64,000 bases of DNA from Bacillota bacterium (GTDB lineage: Bacteria > Bacillota > Clostridia > Acetivibrionales > DTU013), in contig JAEXNT010000036.1 in the NCBI GenBank assembly GCA_023439545.1, positions 27,750-91,749 of the forward strand, given 5' to 3'. Positions 1 through 8,003 of this stretch are shown one piece after another. Position numbers and translations under genes: made by a program. Numbering within the stretch: position 1 is the first letter of the stretch; each line of letters opens with the position of its first letter. The notes beneath the pieces are model-generated. The model did no database searches. It saw only the letters and a program-made list of their open reading frames with translations, and was not told the origin of the DNA.

Positions 1-1242
1 GAAATTTTTAGCCTGTTCATTTTCGTCTGTTTTAGTCAACCCCCGGTATCCTGAGTTCTTCAAGACTTCTGAAACAGCGCTCTCCATGGCTATTGCGCCA
101 TTTTCACCCGAAATATCCGATATTTTGATGCCATCTATACTTGCAATATTGTCTACAGGCAACGTTCTCAGTATTTTGGTTTCACTTCCGCCGTCTGCCT
201 TACCGGTCATTCCGGCTGCACTGTCCTCGCCTGAACTATTCGATTCGCTGCCGTAAACAGTTTTTTCTATGCATACGTAGTCGTTTCCCACATATGATAT
301 GGCTTTTCTATTCCCAGTCTCGATACGTTCCGAAATATTCTCCAGCAGACTCGGTATCTGAGATTTGTCCGAATTCGTCACCTTGTATGCGACAAGCATA
401 TCCTCAGTACCTATGTTTCCGAGTTTCTTATACGTTTTGAGCTTCCAGAAACCATCCATCCTTGGGAGGAAAATATCGTCCGCGTAAAGCACCGGACGAA
501 GCGTACGGTTTTCGCATGAGATCCAGTATGTACCGTAATTATAATCCCCCTGCCCGTCTTTGGTATGGACAGGGGTCCTGACTCCGAGCAGAATCCCGGA
601 ACGAAGCAGCTTGCCTGCGCCCTGCTGGTCAGAGCTTGACTGTCTCGCAATTTGCCGCGCAGTACCGGCAGTTTCCGTAAAGTCATCCGATACTTTTATC
701 AACCTGTACAACCGATCATCTATCGAGGCTACTATGTTGGTCATCGATTTATTTATGTCTTCGTTTGAAGGGCTCAACAGTTCGAACAGGAAATTGTCTT
801 CCGAAAAAACTGTGATAACAAGAATTTCACCTTTTGCTGTATCCAGTTCGGCGGGCATTTTTGTGTTTTTATGCAGGAAATACTCGTCGACGCCAACACG
901 CTTGATTTTGTAACTGATATCGGCGTACTCATTGCCGGCATATATCAACCTGTCCTGGGCAAAACTAAGAGTGTCACCGTCAAGCGGTTCCTGTGCGTCC
1001 GGGGTTTCCCCCTCCTGCTTCCCGCCGCTTAAGCTTTCCAGTTTCCATGTACCGAAAAAGGGAGCTTCGGAGTTTGAAGGCCTGGCGATCCTGTCGGCGT
1101 TATCCGATATGGTCTGAGTACAGCCCGAAAATGCGGCAGAAAGCATAACGGCAGAAAGCAGCAGCAACAGCACTCTGCGTATACCCTTGGCTAAAGCTTT
1201 ATTCGAATGTGACCTGTCGATTCGATCAATTATAGTATTCAT
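1..1242 (-). CDS. Lipoprotein of unknown function, C-terminus cut by window edge
   Basis: An open frame of 414 codons runs from an ATG at 1242 to base 1 without a stop, so the 3' end lies outside the window. The start overlaps the stop of the upstream histidine kinase (ATGA), which implies translational coupling. The N-terminus has a basic stretch, a hydrophobic core (about residues 24-38) and a lipobox-like FSGC followed by a Thr/Ser-rich linker, so I predict a membrane-anchored lipoprotein. Residues 60-170 contain 'FFGTWKLESLSG' and 'LSFAQDRLIYAGNEY', a pattern like small lipocalin-like or DUF-type beta domains of clostridial lipoproteins. I do not recognise the rest. Co-translation with a two-component system suggests an envelope-stress sensor partner or regulated output. 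Coding is certain; function is unknown. Confidence 0.8.
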   Translation of the reverse strand, partial: MNTIIDRIDRSHSNKALAKGIRRVLLLLLSAVMLSAAFSGCTQTISDNADRIARPSNSEAPFFGTWKLESLSGGKQEGETPDAQEPLDGDTLSFAQDRLIYAGNEYADISYKIKRVGVDEYFLHKNTKMPAELDTAKGEILVITVFSEDNFLFELLSPSNEDINKSMTNIVASIDDRLYRLIKVSDDFTETAGTARQIARQSSSDQQGAGKLLRSGILLGVRTPVHTKDGQGDYNYGTYWISCENRTLRPVLYADDIFLPRMDGFWKLKTYKKLGNIGTEDMLVAYKVTNSDKSQIPSLLENISERIETGNRKAISYVGNDYVCIEKTVYGSESNSSGEDSAAGMTGKADGGSETKILRTLPVDNIASIDGIKISDISGENGAIAMESAVSEVLKNSGYRGLTKTDENEQAKNF

Positions 1243-2768
1243 ACAGCTAAACCCTCCGTTACGGCAGGAATACGGATTATGACACTGGTTCCCTTACCGG
1301 GCCGGCTGTAAATGGACAGGGTGCCGTCCATTTGTCTTATGATCTCATCGCAGATGGACAGACCTATTCCGTTGCCAAGTTTACTGTTTTTCCCCTTGAA
1401 GAACTTTTCCTTTATATAAGGCATTTCATCTGCCGGTATGCCGCAGCCCGTATCGCTTACCGTAAAAATGATCTCGCCTCCGCTGATTTCAGTTTTGAAC
1501 ATCACATTTCCTCCCGATGGCGTAAACCGGAATGCATTGTCCAGGATATTTATGATCACCTGTTTCAGGCGGTTGGCGTCTGATATGATCTCCGGCAGCC
1601 CATCTTCGGCCTCGAAACCGAATATGAGTCCATCTCTCGCTGCTCTCGGAGCAAGCTGCCTTCCAACTGTATCTACAAATTCGGCAAGCGGCACCTTCTC
1701 TTTTATGACACTGAGCTTGCCCGATGTAAGCCTTGAGAAATCAAGCAGCTCTTCTACCATCTGAGTCAGCCGGTCGCACTCTTTCTCTATGATGTCGAGG
1801 CCTGTTGAGAACAATTCACGGTCCGGAGGCTGTCCGGTATCTTCCCCGCCTCTCGTCGCTTCCCCGCTTCCCACCGCTTCCTCTCTTCCCGCTGTTTCCT
1901 CATTTCCGACTGTTTCCTCACTTCCGACTGTTTCCCCGACTCCCGCCGCTTCCTCGCTTCCGACCTCCATCAATGTGACCGCCCAGCCTTTGATGGAGGT
2001 CAGCGGTGTTCGTAGTTCATGTGAGATTGATGAAATAAAGTCATTCTTCATCCTGTCCCTCTTGTCTATCTCCTCGGCAAGAAAATTCAACGTATCGGAC
2101 AACTTGCCTATCTCATCGTTATATGTTCTCACACTGCGGATGCGATAATCTCCCGAAGCCATTTTTGCCGCAACTGCTGTAATTTTTTTGAGTGGATTGA
2201 CTACGGTATTGGAGATAAGAAGACTCAGAAAAGCGGATATGATAGCCACTATTATCCCGATTATGATAAATATCCTGGCTACGGCATAAACATCCTCATT
2301 GACCTCCCTGAGCGTACTTATGAACCGCAAAACGCCGACAGGAACGCCGTCGGACTTCAATGTCTGAGAAACAGCCATTATACCGTTGCCGTCGTAATCG
2401 GCTTTCCCGAACCAGGCTCCGTACCCCGTTTTTAATGCCGCTTCCACATCGGGCAGGCGATCGTTGCCCGGCGGCATGTAGCCGATGGAGTCCATCAGCA
2501 CGCGCCCTTTCATGTCGATTATCTGCACCTGCGCGCCTGACTGTTTCCAGAACGTATCTACATTATTGAGCACATTATCCGAAAGAGTAGCGTCGGAAAA
2601 ATACCTTGAATACAGCTCGCAGGAAATCTTCAGCTGATTTCGCAGGTTTGCCTCGAGGTTGTTGTAATAATTGACGCGGACTATGTTGATGATCAGTATT
2701 TCCAGTATCAGGACCGTCAGGACTATGACGAATATGAAGCCCGTGGTCATTCTTTTTCTGATACTCAT
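1239..2768 (-). CDS. Membrane sensor histidine kinase (HAMP, HisKA, HATPase_c) with repeat insertion
   Basis: A 509-residue kinase. I start it at ATG 2768 because GGAAGGTG lies just upstream; a longer frame would overlap the response regulator. Order: TM1 about 10-33, extracytoplasmic sensor 34-163, TM2 166-190, HAMP 191-243, HisKA with H-box SHELRTPLTS (His250), and an ATPase domain with N-box around Asn411, G1 DTGCGIP (Asp439) and G2 GNGIGLS. It should autophosphorylate His250 and pass phosphate to the regulator encoded 31 bp upstream. Oddity: between the two HisKA helices (about residues 270-312) there is a Gly/Glu-rich run of hexapeptides such as GSEETV, GNEETA and GREEAV, encoded by an 18-bp tandem repeat. 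Normal kinases have a loop of only a few residues there. The signal sensed is unknown. Confidence 0.93.
   Translation of the reverse strand: MSIRKRMTTGFIFVIVLTVLILEILIINIVRVNYYNNLEANLRNQLKISCELYSRYFSDATLSDNVLNNVDTFWKQSGAQVQIIDMKGRVLMDSIGYMPPGNDRLPDVEAALKTGYGAWFGKADYDGNGIMAVSQTLKSDGVPVGVLRFISTLREVNEDVYAVARIFIIIGIIVAIISAFLSLLISNTVVNPLKKITAVAAKMASGDYRIRSVRTYNDEIGKLSDTLNFLAEEIDKRDRMKNDFISSISHELRTPLTSIKGWAVTLMEVGSEEAAGVGETVGSEETVGNEETAGREEAVGSGEATRGGEDTGQPPDRELFSTGLDIIEKECDRLTQMVEELLDFSRLTSGKLSVIKEKVPLAEFVDTVGRQLAPRAARDGLIFGFEAEDGLPEIISDANRLKQVIINILDNAFRFTPSGGNVMFKTEISGGEIIFTVSDTGCGIPADEMPYIKEKFFKGKNSKLGNGIGLSICDEIIRQMDGTLSIYSRPGKGTSVIIRIPAVTEGLAV
1840..1965. repeat. 18-bp tandem repeat inside the histidine kinase gene, about 7 copies
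   Basis: Seven consecutive imperfect 18-bp units are visible on the plus strand, with starts at 1840, 1858, 1876, 1894, 1912, 1930 and 1948. Typical units are gtttcctcacttccgact and gtttcctcatttccgact; the outer units are more diverged. The period is a multiple of three, so copy-number change adds or removes hexapeptides without breaking the kinase frame. Confidence 0.9.
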
Positions 2769-2799
2769 CACAATCACCTTCCTTGACCGGCAGAAAAAG

Positions 2800-3495
2800 T
2801 CATTTGTCGCACCACCTGTAGCCGTATCCCCAAACAGTCTCAATGTACCGGGGTTTGGAAGGATCCTCCTCGATCTTCTCCCTTAGCCTTCTTATGTAAA
2901 CATCCAAAGTTTTAAGATCACCAAAATAATTCTTGCCCCAAACGGTATTGAAAAGCTCGTTACGGCTCAATGCCCTTCCTATATTGGACATGAACAGCTT
3001 CAGTACGGAAAATTCTGTCGGAGTCAATTCTATTTCAGTGTTATCTTTAAAGAATTTCTGGGAGTTGAGATCCATCAGCAGGTTTTTATATGAAAGTGTC
3101 GTTTCATCCGATTGTTTTCTTTCAGTCCTTCTGAGTATTGTCCTGATCCTGGCCGTAAGCTCCCTGGGGTTGAACGGCTTAACCATGTAGTCGTCCGCTC
3201 CTATCTCGAGCCCTGTTATCCTGTCGGTATCCTGTCCCCTGGCAGTCAGCATTATGATTATCAATTCGGGCATTTCTTCCCTGAGTCTTTTGCAAACCTC
3301 GAAACCGTCTATCCCGGGCAGCATGACATCGAGCACCATTATCCCCGGTTTGCAGGCTTCGGCCATTTCAAGCGCCTTTTCGCCGGTATCTGCCTCCAGC
3401 ACGTCGAAACCGCTGCGTTCAAGGTTAATTGCAATGAATTTTCTTATGGATGCTTCATCTTCAACAATAAGTACTTTGTCCCTGACCTCTGACAT
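2800..3495 (-). CDS. OmpR/PhoB-family response regulator
   Basis: A 231-residue regulator with receiver domain 1-125 and winged-helix DNA-binding domain about 135-230. The acidic pair is in LIVEDE, the phospho-acceptor is Asp56 in VLDVMLPG, and the conserved Lys106 is in MVKPF. The C-terminal wing ends in VWGYGYRW, typical of the OmpR/PhoB group. I prefer the ATG at 3495 (GGGG about 7 nt upstream) to the TTG at 3516. It precedes its kinase by 31 bp, so the two form a cognate pair, with the co-translated lipoprotein third in the operon. Sequence alone does not separate PhoP-, ResD- or WalR-like roles, so I give no symbol. Confidence 0.95.
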   Translation of the reverse strand: MSEVRDKVLIVEDEASIRKFIAINLERSGFDVLEADTGEKALEMAEACKPGIMVLDVMLPGIDGFEVCKRLREEMPELIIIMLTARGQDTDRITGLEIGADDYMVKPFNPRELTARIRTILRRTERKQSDETTLSYKNLLMDLNSQKFFKDNTEIELTPTEFSVLKLFMSNIGRALSRNELFNTVWGKNYFGDLKTLDVYIRRLREKIEEDPSKPRYIETVWGYGYRWCDK

Positions 3496-3606
3496 CTTTA
3501 TTCCCCATTCGTTCAAGCTAGAATAAAAATTTATAATAATATTCTACATTATTTTTAGCCCTGGTTCTATGGCTTCAATAAATTTCAAATTTAATATGAA
3601 AATAGT

Positions 3607-3885
3607 CTAGGATATCATTTCAGACCTGCAGACTGCCTGTCTGCCTATCTCAGCAGCAGCTCTGTAGATAAAGGCGGGAATACTTGCCGCATCCATCCCG
3701 GACAACAGCATTTCATAGGCTTTGACAAAAATATCCTGTGTCTGCCGGTTCGCGTCGGTTTCATTGCCGCACACTCTGAGCAGGTAATTGTAGATCCTTT
3801 TCTGATGCGGGTCGATCAGCTCTTCGAATGCAGCAATGGTGCTATTTACGGCACTTTTAACATTTTGTCCTTCGATAACTTTCAT
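3607..3885 (-). CDS. Small sigma-70 region 2-like protein
   Basis: A 92-residue protein with a good ribosome binding site (GGAGGC, 8 nt before the ATG). Residues 25-70 resemble region 2 of ECF sigma factors: a helix with 'HQKRIYNYLLRVCGNETDA' followed by a second helix with 'QDIFVKAYEML'. There is no region 4 (the -35-binding helix-turn-helix), and the protein ends soon after the region-2-like part, so it is about half the length of an ECF sigma factor. It could be a stand-alone sigma-2 domain, a decoy, or a worn-down sigma gene, although the frame is intact. It lies 111 bp upstream of the two-component genes on the same strand, so it may be co-transcribed with them. Confidence 0.6.
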   Translation of the reverse strand: MKVIEGQNVKSAVNSTIAAFEELIDPHQKRIYNYLLRVCGNETDANRQTQDIFVKAYEMLLSGMDAASIPAFIYRAAAEIGRQAVCRSEMIS

Positions 3886-3997
3886 AATCGGCAGCCTCCA
3901 TTTTTATCATACAGGGGACATGGGAAATATAAATTAATAATTGGTTAATATTTTCAATTATTGATTTCGCTGCAAAAAGCCGGGCGCCAGCCTATAA

Positions 3998-4025
3998 ATG
4001 AAAAACCAACTTTCTCTTATATAAT
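3998..4025 (+). promoter_or_regulatory. Possible sigma-A promoter for the XRE-cupin/acyl-CoA ligase pair
   Basis: ATGAAA (3998-4003), a 16-bp spacer and a perfect TATAAT (4020-4025) lie about 100 bp before the first gene. The -35 element is weak (4 of 6). Confidence 0.4.
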
Positions 4026-4128
4026 GCTTATATTTATGCTATTATTAATAATAATGAAAGCAGGCTGACAGCGCCGCTGTACAGCAAGGAAAGCCCTCAA
4101 TCGAACGTTCAGGAGGATAAGTAGGCAT

Positions 4129-4689
4129 ATGTCGGAAACAATAGGACAGATCGCAGATCGCATACGTGAAATCAGGGAAATATCCGGAATGACTTCGGAT
4201 ACCCTTGCCAGGAAGCTTAAGATATCGCTGGATACTTATTTGAAATATGAAAACGCTGAAGAAGGCATACCGATAAGCACCCTTTATGAAACCGCCGGGA
4301 TACTCGGCGTGGAGCTTACCGAGCTGCTGACGGGTTCTACGCCCCACCTGCAGAACTACTGCCTTGTCAGAAACGGTGAAGCTCCTTATATTGAGCGATA
4401 TAAGGGATACACCTTTCAAAGCCTTTCCTATAGCTTCAGGAATAAAAAGATCGAGCCTCTGCTTGTAACTATAGATCCTGAAGAAAACAAAAAGATGATG
4501 CTCGTTTCTCACCCAGGCCAGGAATTCAACTACGTGCTCGAAGGACAGGTCAAGGTGATACTGGGTGGTTCTGAAATAATAATGGCTCCGGGCGATTCGC
4601 TTTATTTCGATCCAACCATTCCTCACGGCCAGACCGCAGTAAATGACAAGCCTTGCAAGTTCCTGACCGTGATACTGCACGATAATTAA
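4129..4689 (+). CDS. XRE-family regulator with C-terminal cupin domain
   Basis: 186 residues; AGGAGG lies upstream of the ATG. The N-terminus (about 8-62) is a lambda-repressor-type helix-turn-helix, with 'TSDTLARKLKISLDTYLKYE' matching helices 2 and 3. Residues 115-182 form a Cupin_2 barrel (HPGQEFNYVLEGQ, then APGDSLYFDPTIPHG), which in this family binds a small effector and often a metal through His/Glu. The acyl-CoA synthetase starts 17 bp downstream, a pairing common in Clostridia. I infer that the regulator senses a carboxylic acid or acyl derivative and controls the operon. DNA-binding function is well supported; the ligand is unknown. Confidence 0.92.
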   Translation: MSETIGQIADRIREIREISGMTSDTLARKLKISLDTYLKYENAEEGIPISTLYETAGILGVELTELLTGSTPHLQNYCLVRNGEAPYIERYKGYTFQSLSYSFRNKKIEPLLVTIDPEENKKMMLVSHPGQEFNYVLEGQVKVILGGSEIIMAPGDSLYFDPTIPHGQTAVNDKPCKFLTVILHDN

Positions 4690-4706
4690 TAGAAGGAGTT
4701 AAATAA

Positions 4707-6368
4707 ATGCTGGGAAAGTTTTTACCGAGAATAGAATTCAGTTCATATGAGGACTTCAAAAGTAATTACAGGGTCAATATACCGGATAATTTCAACTTCG
4801 CCTATGATGTAGTAGACGCATGGGCGCTGGAACAACCCGGCAAGACCGCAATGGTATGGTGCAATGATTTCGGCATGGAGCGCATATTTACGTTTACAGA
4901 TATGAAACGCCTGAGCGATAAAGCGGCCAACCTGTTCAAAGCCCACGGCATAAAAAAGGGAGACGTTGTAATGCTTCTGCTGAAAAGGCGCTGGCATTAC
5001 TGGGTCTGCACGCTGGCACTCGAAAAGATAGGCGCGGTTTCGGTCCCTGCAACCATCCAATTGACAAAGAAGGATATAGTGTACAGGAATAATGCGGCTT
5101 CGGTCAGGATGATAGTATCCGTACCCGAGCATGAAATTATAGCCTATATAGAAGAGTCGCTTGAGGATTCTCCGACAGTCGAAACTATAGCTCTTGTCGG
5201 CAGTACCCGTGAAGGCTGGCTGGATTTCGACGCGGAGCTCGAAAAAGCCTCTGAAGACTGGGCAAAGCCGACGGGAAGCGATTATGCCGGCGGCAGCGAC
5301 AAAATGCTGATGTATTTTACTTCCGGTACGACAGGGATGCCAAAGATAGTAACTCACGATTTCTTCCATCCTGTTGGGCATATCGTGACGGCACACTATT
5401 GGCAGAGACTGGGCGAGACAGGACTGCATCTGACCGTTGCCGAATCGGGCTGGGCCAAATGCGGCTGGGGGAAGATCTATGGCCAGTGGATCTGTGGAGT
5501 TGCGCTGTTTGTGTATGATATGGAAAAGTTCGTGCCCGAGAAGCTGATGAACATGATCGAAAAATACAAAATCACATCCTTCTGTGCCCCGCCTACGATA
5601 TACCGTTTTCTAATAAAAGAGGACCTTTCAAAACACGATCTTTCAAGCATCAAGTTTGCAGGCACTGCCGGCGAACCGCTCAATCCGGAGGTCTTCTCAC
5701 AGTTCAAAAAAGCGACCGGCCTAGAGATCATAGAAGGCTTCGGGCAGACGGAAACTACGGTCTTATGCGCAAATTTCGAATGGATTAAGCCCAAACCGGG
5801 TTCAATGGGGAAACCTTCGCCTTTATACGATATCGATATAGTCGATGATAACGGCCGTACCTGTCCGTCCGGCGTAGAAGGCAGGATTGTGATCAAAGGT
5901 CTGGACAAAGGCCTGCCTCCGGGACTGTTCAGGGGATACTACCGCGATGAGGAAGCGACTTCTCGCGTCTGGAACAATGGCGTTTATGATACGGGAGACG
6001 TTGCATGGCGCGATGAAGACGGCTATTTCTGGTTCGTAGGCAGGTCGGACGACGTGATCAAGTGCTCGGGTTACCGCATAGGGCCTTTTGAAGTCGAGAG
6101 TGCCCTAATGGAGCATCCTTCTGTTCTGGAATGCGCAGTTACAGCCGTTCCCGATCCTGTAAGAGGCCAGGTCGTCAAAGCAACGATAGTCCTCGCGAAG
6201 GGGTGGAAAGGCAACGACGTACTCGTGAAAGAGCTTCAGGACCATGTCAAGAAGACGACTGCGCCGTATAAATACCCAAGGGTGGTCGAATTTGTGGACG
6301 AGCTCCCGAAGACCATCAGCGGCAAGATAAAGAGGAAAGAGATCCGGCAGAACGACTCGGAAAAGTAA
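4707..6368 (+). CDS. AMP-forming acyl-CoA synthetase
   Basis: 553 residues, ANL superfamily. The ATP-binding P-loop is at about 202-217 (FTSGTTGMPK), then EGFGQTET near 345 and YDTGDVAWRDEDGYFWFVGR near 428-446 with the adenylate-binding Asp. The C-terminal lid carries SGYRIGPFEVE and the catalytic Lys in PKTISGKIKR near 540. The enzyme activates a carboxylate to acyl-AMP and then acyl-CoA in the cytoplasm. Length and motifs fit the medium-chain/acetyl-CoA-synthetase-like branch; the substrate cannot be read from sequence. AAGGAG precedes the ATG, and the gene follows its likely XRE-cupin regulator by 17 bp. Confidence 0.93.
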   Translation: MLGKFLPRIEFSSYEDFKSNYRVNIPDNFNFAYDVVDAWALEQPGKTAMVWCNDFGMERIFTFTDMKRLSDKAANLFKAHGIKKGDVVMLLLKRRWHYWVCTLALEKIGAVSVPATIQLTKKDIVYRNNAASVRMIVSVPEHEIIAYIEESLEDSPTVETIALVGSTREGWLDFDAELEKASEDWAKPTGSDYAGGSDKMLMYFTSGTTGMPKIVTHDFFHPVGHIVTAHYWQRLGETGLHLTVAESGWAKCGWGKIYGQWICGVALFVYDMEKFVPEKLMNMIEKYKITSFCAPPTIYRFLIKEDLSKHDLSSIKFAGTAGEPLNPEVFSQFKKATGLEIIEGFGQTETTVLCANFEWIKPKPGSMGKPSPLYDIDIVDDNGRTCPSGVEGRIVIKGLDKGLPPGLFRGYYRDEEATSRVWNNGVYDTGDVAWRDEDGYFWFVGRSDDVIKCSGYRIGPFEVESALMEHPSVLECAVTAVPDPVRGQVVKATIVLAKGWKGNDVLVKELQDHVKKTTAPYKYPRVVEFVDELPKTISGKIKRKEIRQNDSEK

Positions 6369-6396
6369 GGAATACGACGCGCCGGTTGAGTGCAAA

Positions 6397-6433
6397 GTAA
6401 AAGCATAACCAACAAGGTTATGCTTTTATTTTA
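6397..6433 (+). terminator. Rho-independent terminator after the acyl-CoA synthetase
   Basis: A 12-bp perfect stem AAAAGCATAACC (6399-6410) / GGTTATGCTTTT (6416-6427) with a 5-nt loop is followed by a T-rich stretch. The stem is flanked by A/T on both sides, so it may also stop the converging permease transcript. The rest of the gap to 6611 holds only short ATTCATGAA repeats (6483-6508). Confidence 0.88.
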
Positions 6434-6611
6434 CCAGCTCAAACAGAAATTTTCCCTTAACATTGCTTCATCAATATGCACTAATTCATGAAATTCATGA
6501 AACTCATGCAATATCAATCAACCGGCGCACTGTTCGCTTGCAGCTACAATACCGGCAACCAGCGCAGTGCATTTTCAAGCTTCCAATGACCAGTAACCGG
6601 TACTGCACGTG

Positions 6612-8003
6612 CTACTCCGTCTTGATTGCTTCCAGAGCGCTGAGCTTCATTGCTCGTCTGGCAGGCATAAAGCCTGATATAAGCCCTACCAGCGTTGCAA
6701 ATCCAAGCGATGCCACAGCCAGCCACACCGGTATCACCGAGATGATATTTTTTTCACCGGGATATCCTCCGCCTCCTAAGATCCCCCCCGCAAAATTATT
6801 CAGCAGGAAGGATGCTCCGAAGCTGAACACAAGCCCCAGGACACCCCCCACAAGTCCGATCATTCCGGCCTCGAAAAGGAACAGGTTCCTGATATCTGCG
6901 AGCATACAGCCGAGGACTTTCATAACGCCAATTTCCCTGGTTCTTTCATATATCGACATTATCATGGTGTTGGTAATGCCAAGCGCTGCCACGAAGAGCG
7001 ATATTGCACCGATGCCGCCAAGTACGGCCTGCATTGTCGCGGATTGCTGCTGCATGCTTTCAAGGATATCTGTCAGACTATAGGTGCCGTATCCCATATT
7101 CTTTATTTCTGCCGAAACCTTTTGAACGTTATTTATGTCTTTAACCTTTACCTTGACCTGTTGGTAGCCTTCCGGCTGTCCGGAACTAAAGCGCGCTCCC
7201 TGTGAAGCCTGCGCCCGTTCATTTTCCTTTGTGATCTTCTTGAGGTATTCGATGTTCATATAAATGCTGTAGGATTTATCATCCTGCGAAGCCTCAAGGA
7301 TACCGACGCCCTTGACCTTATAAAGCGTCGGCGGTTTGGTCGGGGTGTTCCCGCCACCTCCCGCAGGCCTGCGTTCTCCATAGCTCATGTCAAAGGTCAT
7401 CACAAGCTTATCGTTAAGCACGTCTACATCGGGCGCGGGTCTTTCAGCAGCGTCCCCGCCCATTCCCCTGCTGAAGTAGAAATACCTTCCGCCACCATTG
7501 CTGGAAGCCCTTGGATTATAAAAATTGTATGGCGTCTCGCTTCCAAACAACAGCGACGCCGTGTCATCTTCAGTCAGCAGCCTGCCGGAAGCCGTTTTGA
7601 AATCGAATGCTTCAAGAACTTTGGGGTTAACTCCCACTATATTGGCGTAAGTCGTGAATTTACCTGATACAAGCTTGAGAGAAGACTGCATATAAGGCAT
7701 TACAGCCTCCACGCCCTCAATTGCTTCTATCTTTGTCACTGCCTGGTCATCAAGCGGAGTGACCTTCGACACGCCTCCGCCCTTGCCATCCTCCTGGAAA
7801 AAGTATGGATTGACTTCTATTATATTCAGACTTCCCATTCTCTTCAGCTGCTGCTTGAAGTTCTCATTCATTCCCAAACCGATCGACAGCATGACCACGA
7901 TCGACGCCGTTCCGATAAGAACGCCGAGGATGGTTAGAATGGATCTGGTTTTTCTTCTCATGAAATTTTTAAAAGCCAGCCTGACCAGATCGTTTTTATT
8001 CAT
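6612..8003 (-). CDS. MacB/FtsX-type ABC transporter permease
   Basis: 463 residues. A single N-terminal TM (about 21-41) follows a basic segment (NFMRRKTRSILTILGVLIG), then a large extracytoplasmic domain (about 45-330), then three C-terminal TMs, the MacB_PCD plus FtsX plan. The tail ends with the family-typical FMPARRAMKLSALEAI. The extracytoplasmic domain has a Gly/Pro-rich loop around 215-230. MacB-type permeases act as mechanotransmitters rather than classic importers. The start overlaps the end of the upstream CARDB-like gene by 8 bp, and the ATPase lies one gene further up, so the order ATPase, secreted repeat protein, permease forms one operon. Substrate unknown. Confidence 0.92.
   Translation of the reverse strand: MNKNDLVRLAFKNFMRRKTRSILTILGVLIGTASIVVMLSIGLGMNENFKQQLKRMGSLNIIEVNPYFFQEDGKGGGVSKVTPLDDQAVTKIEAIEGVEAVMPYMQSSLKLVSGKFTTYANIVGVNPKVLEAFDFKTASGRLLTEDDTASLLFGSETPYNFYNPRASSNGGGRYFYFSRGMGGDAAERPAPDVDVLNDKLVMTFDMSYGERRPAGGGGNTPTKPPTLYKVKGVGILEASQDDKSYSIYMNIEYLKKITKENERAQASQGARFSSGQPEGYQQVKVKVKDINNVQKVSAEIKNMGYGTYSLTDILESMQQQSATMQAVLGGIGAISLFVAALGITNTMIMSIYERTREIGVMKVLGCMLADIRNLFLFEAGMIGLVGGVLGLVFSFGASFLLNNFAGGILGGGGYPGEKNIISVIPVWLAVASLGFATLVGLISGFMPARRAMKLSALEAIKTE

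Noticed and set aside
6483..6508. ATTCATGAA repeats as an operator
   Set aside because: Only 2.5 short copies between two convergent genes, where no promoter is expected.
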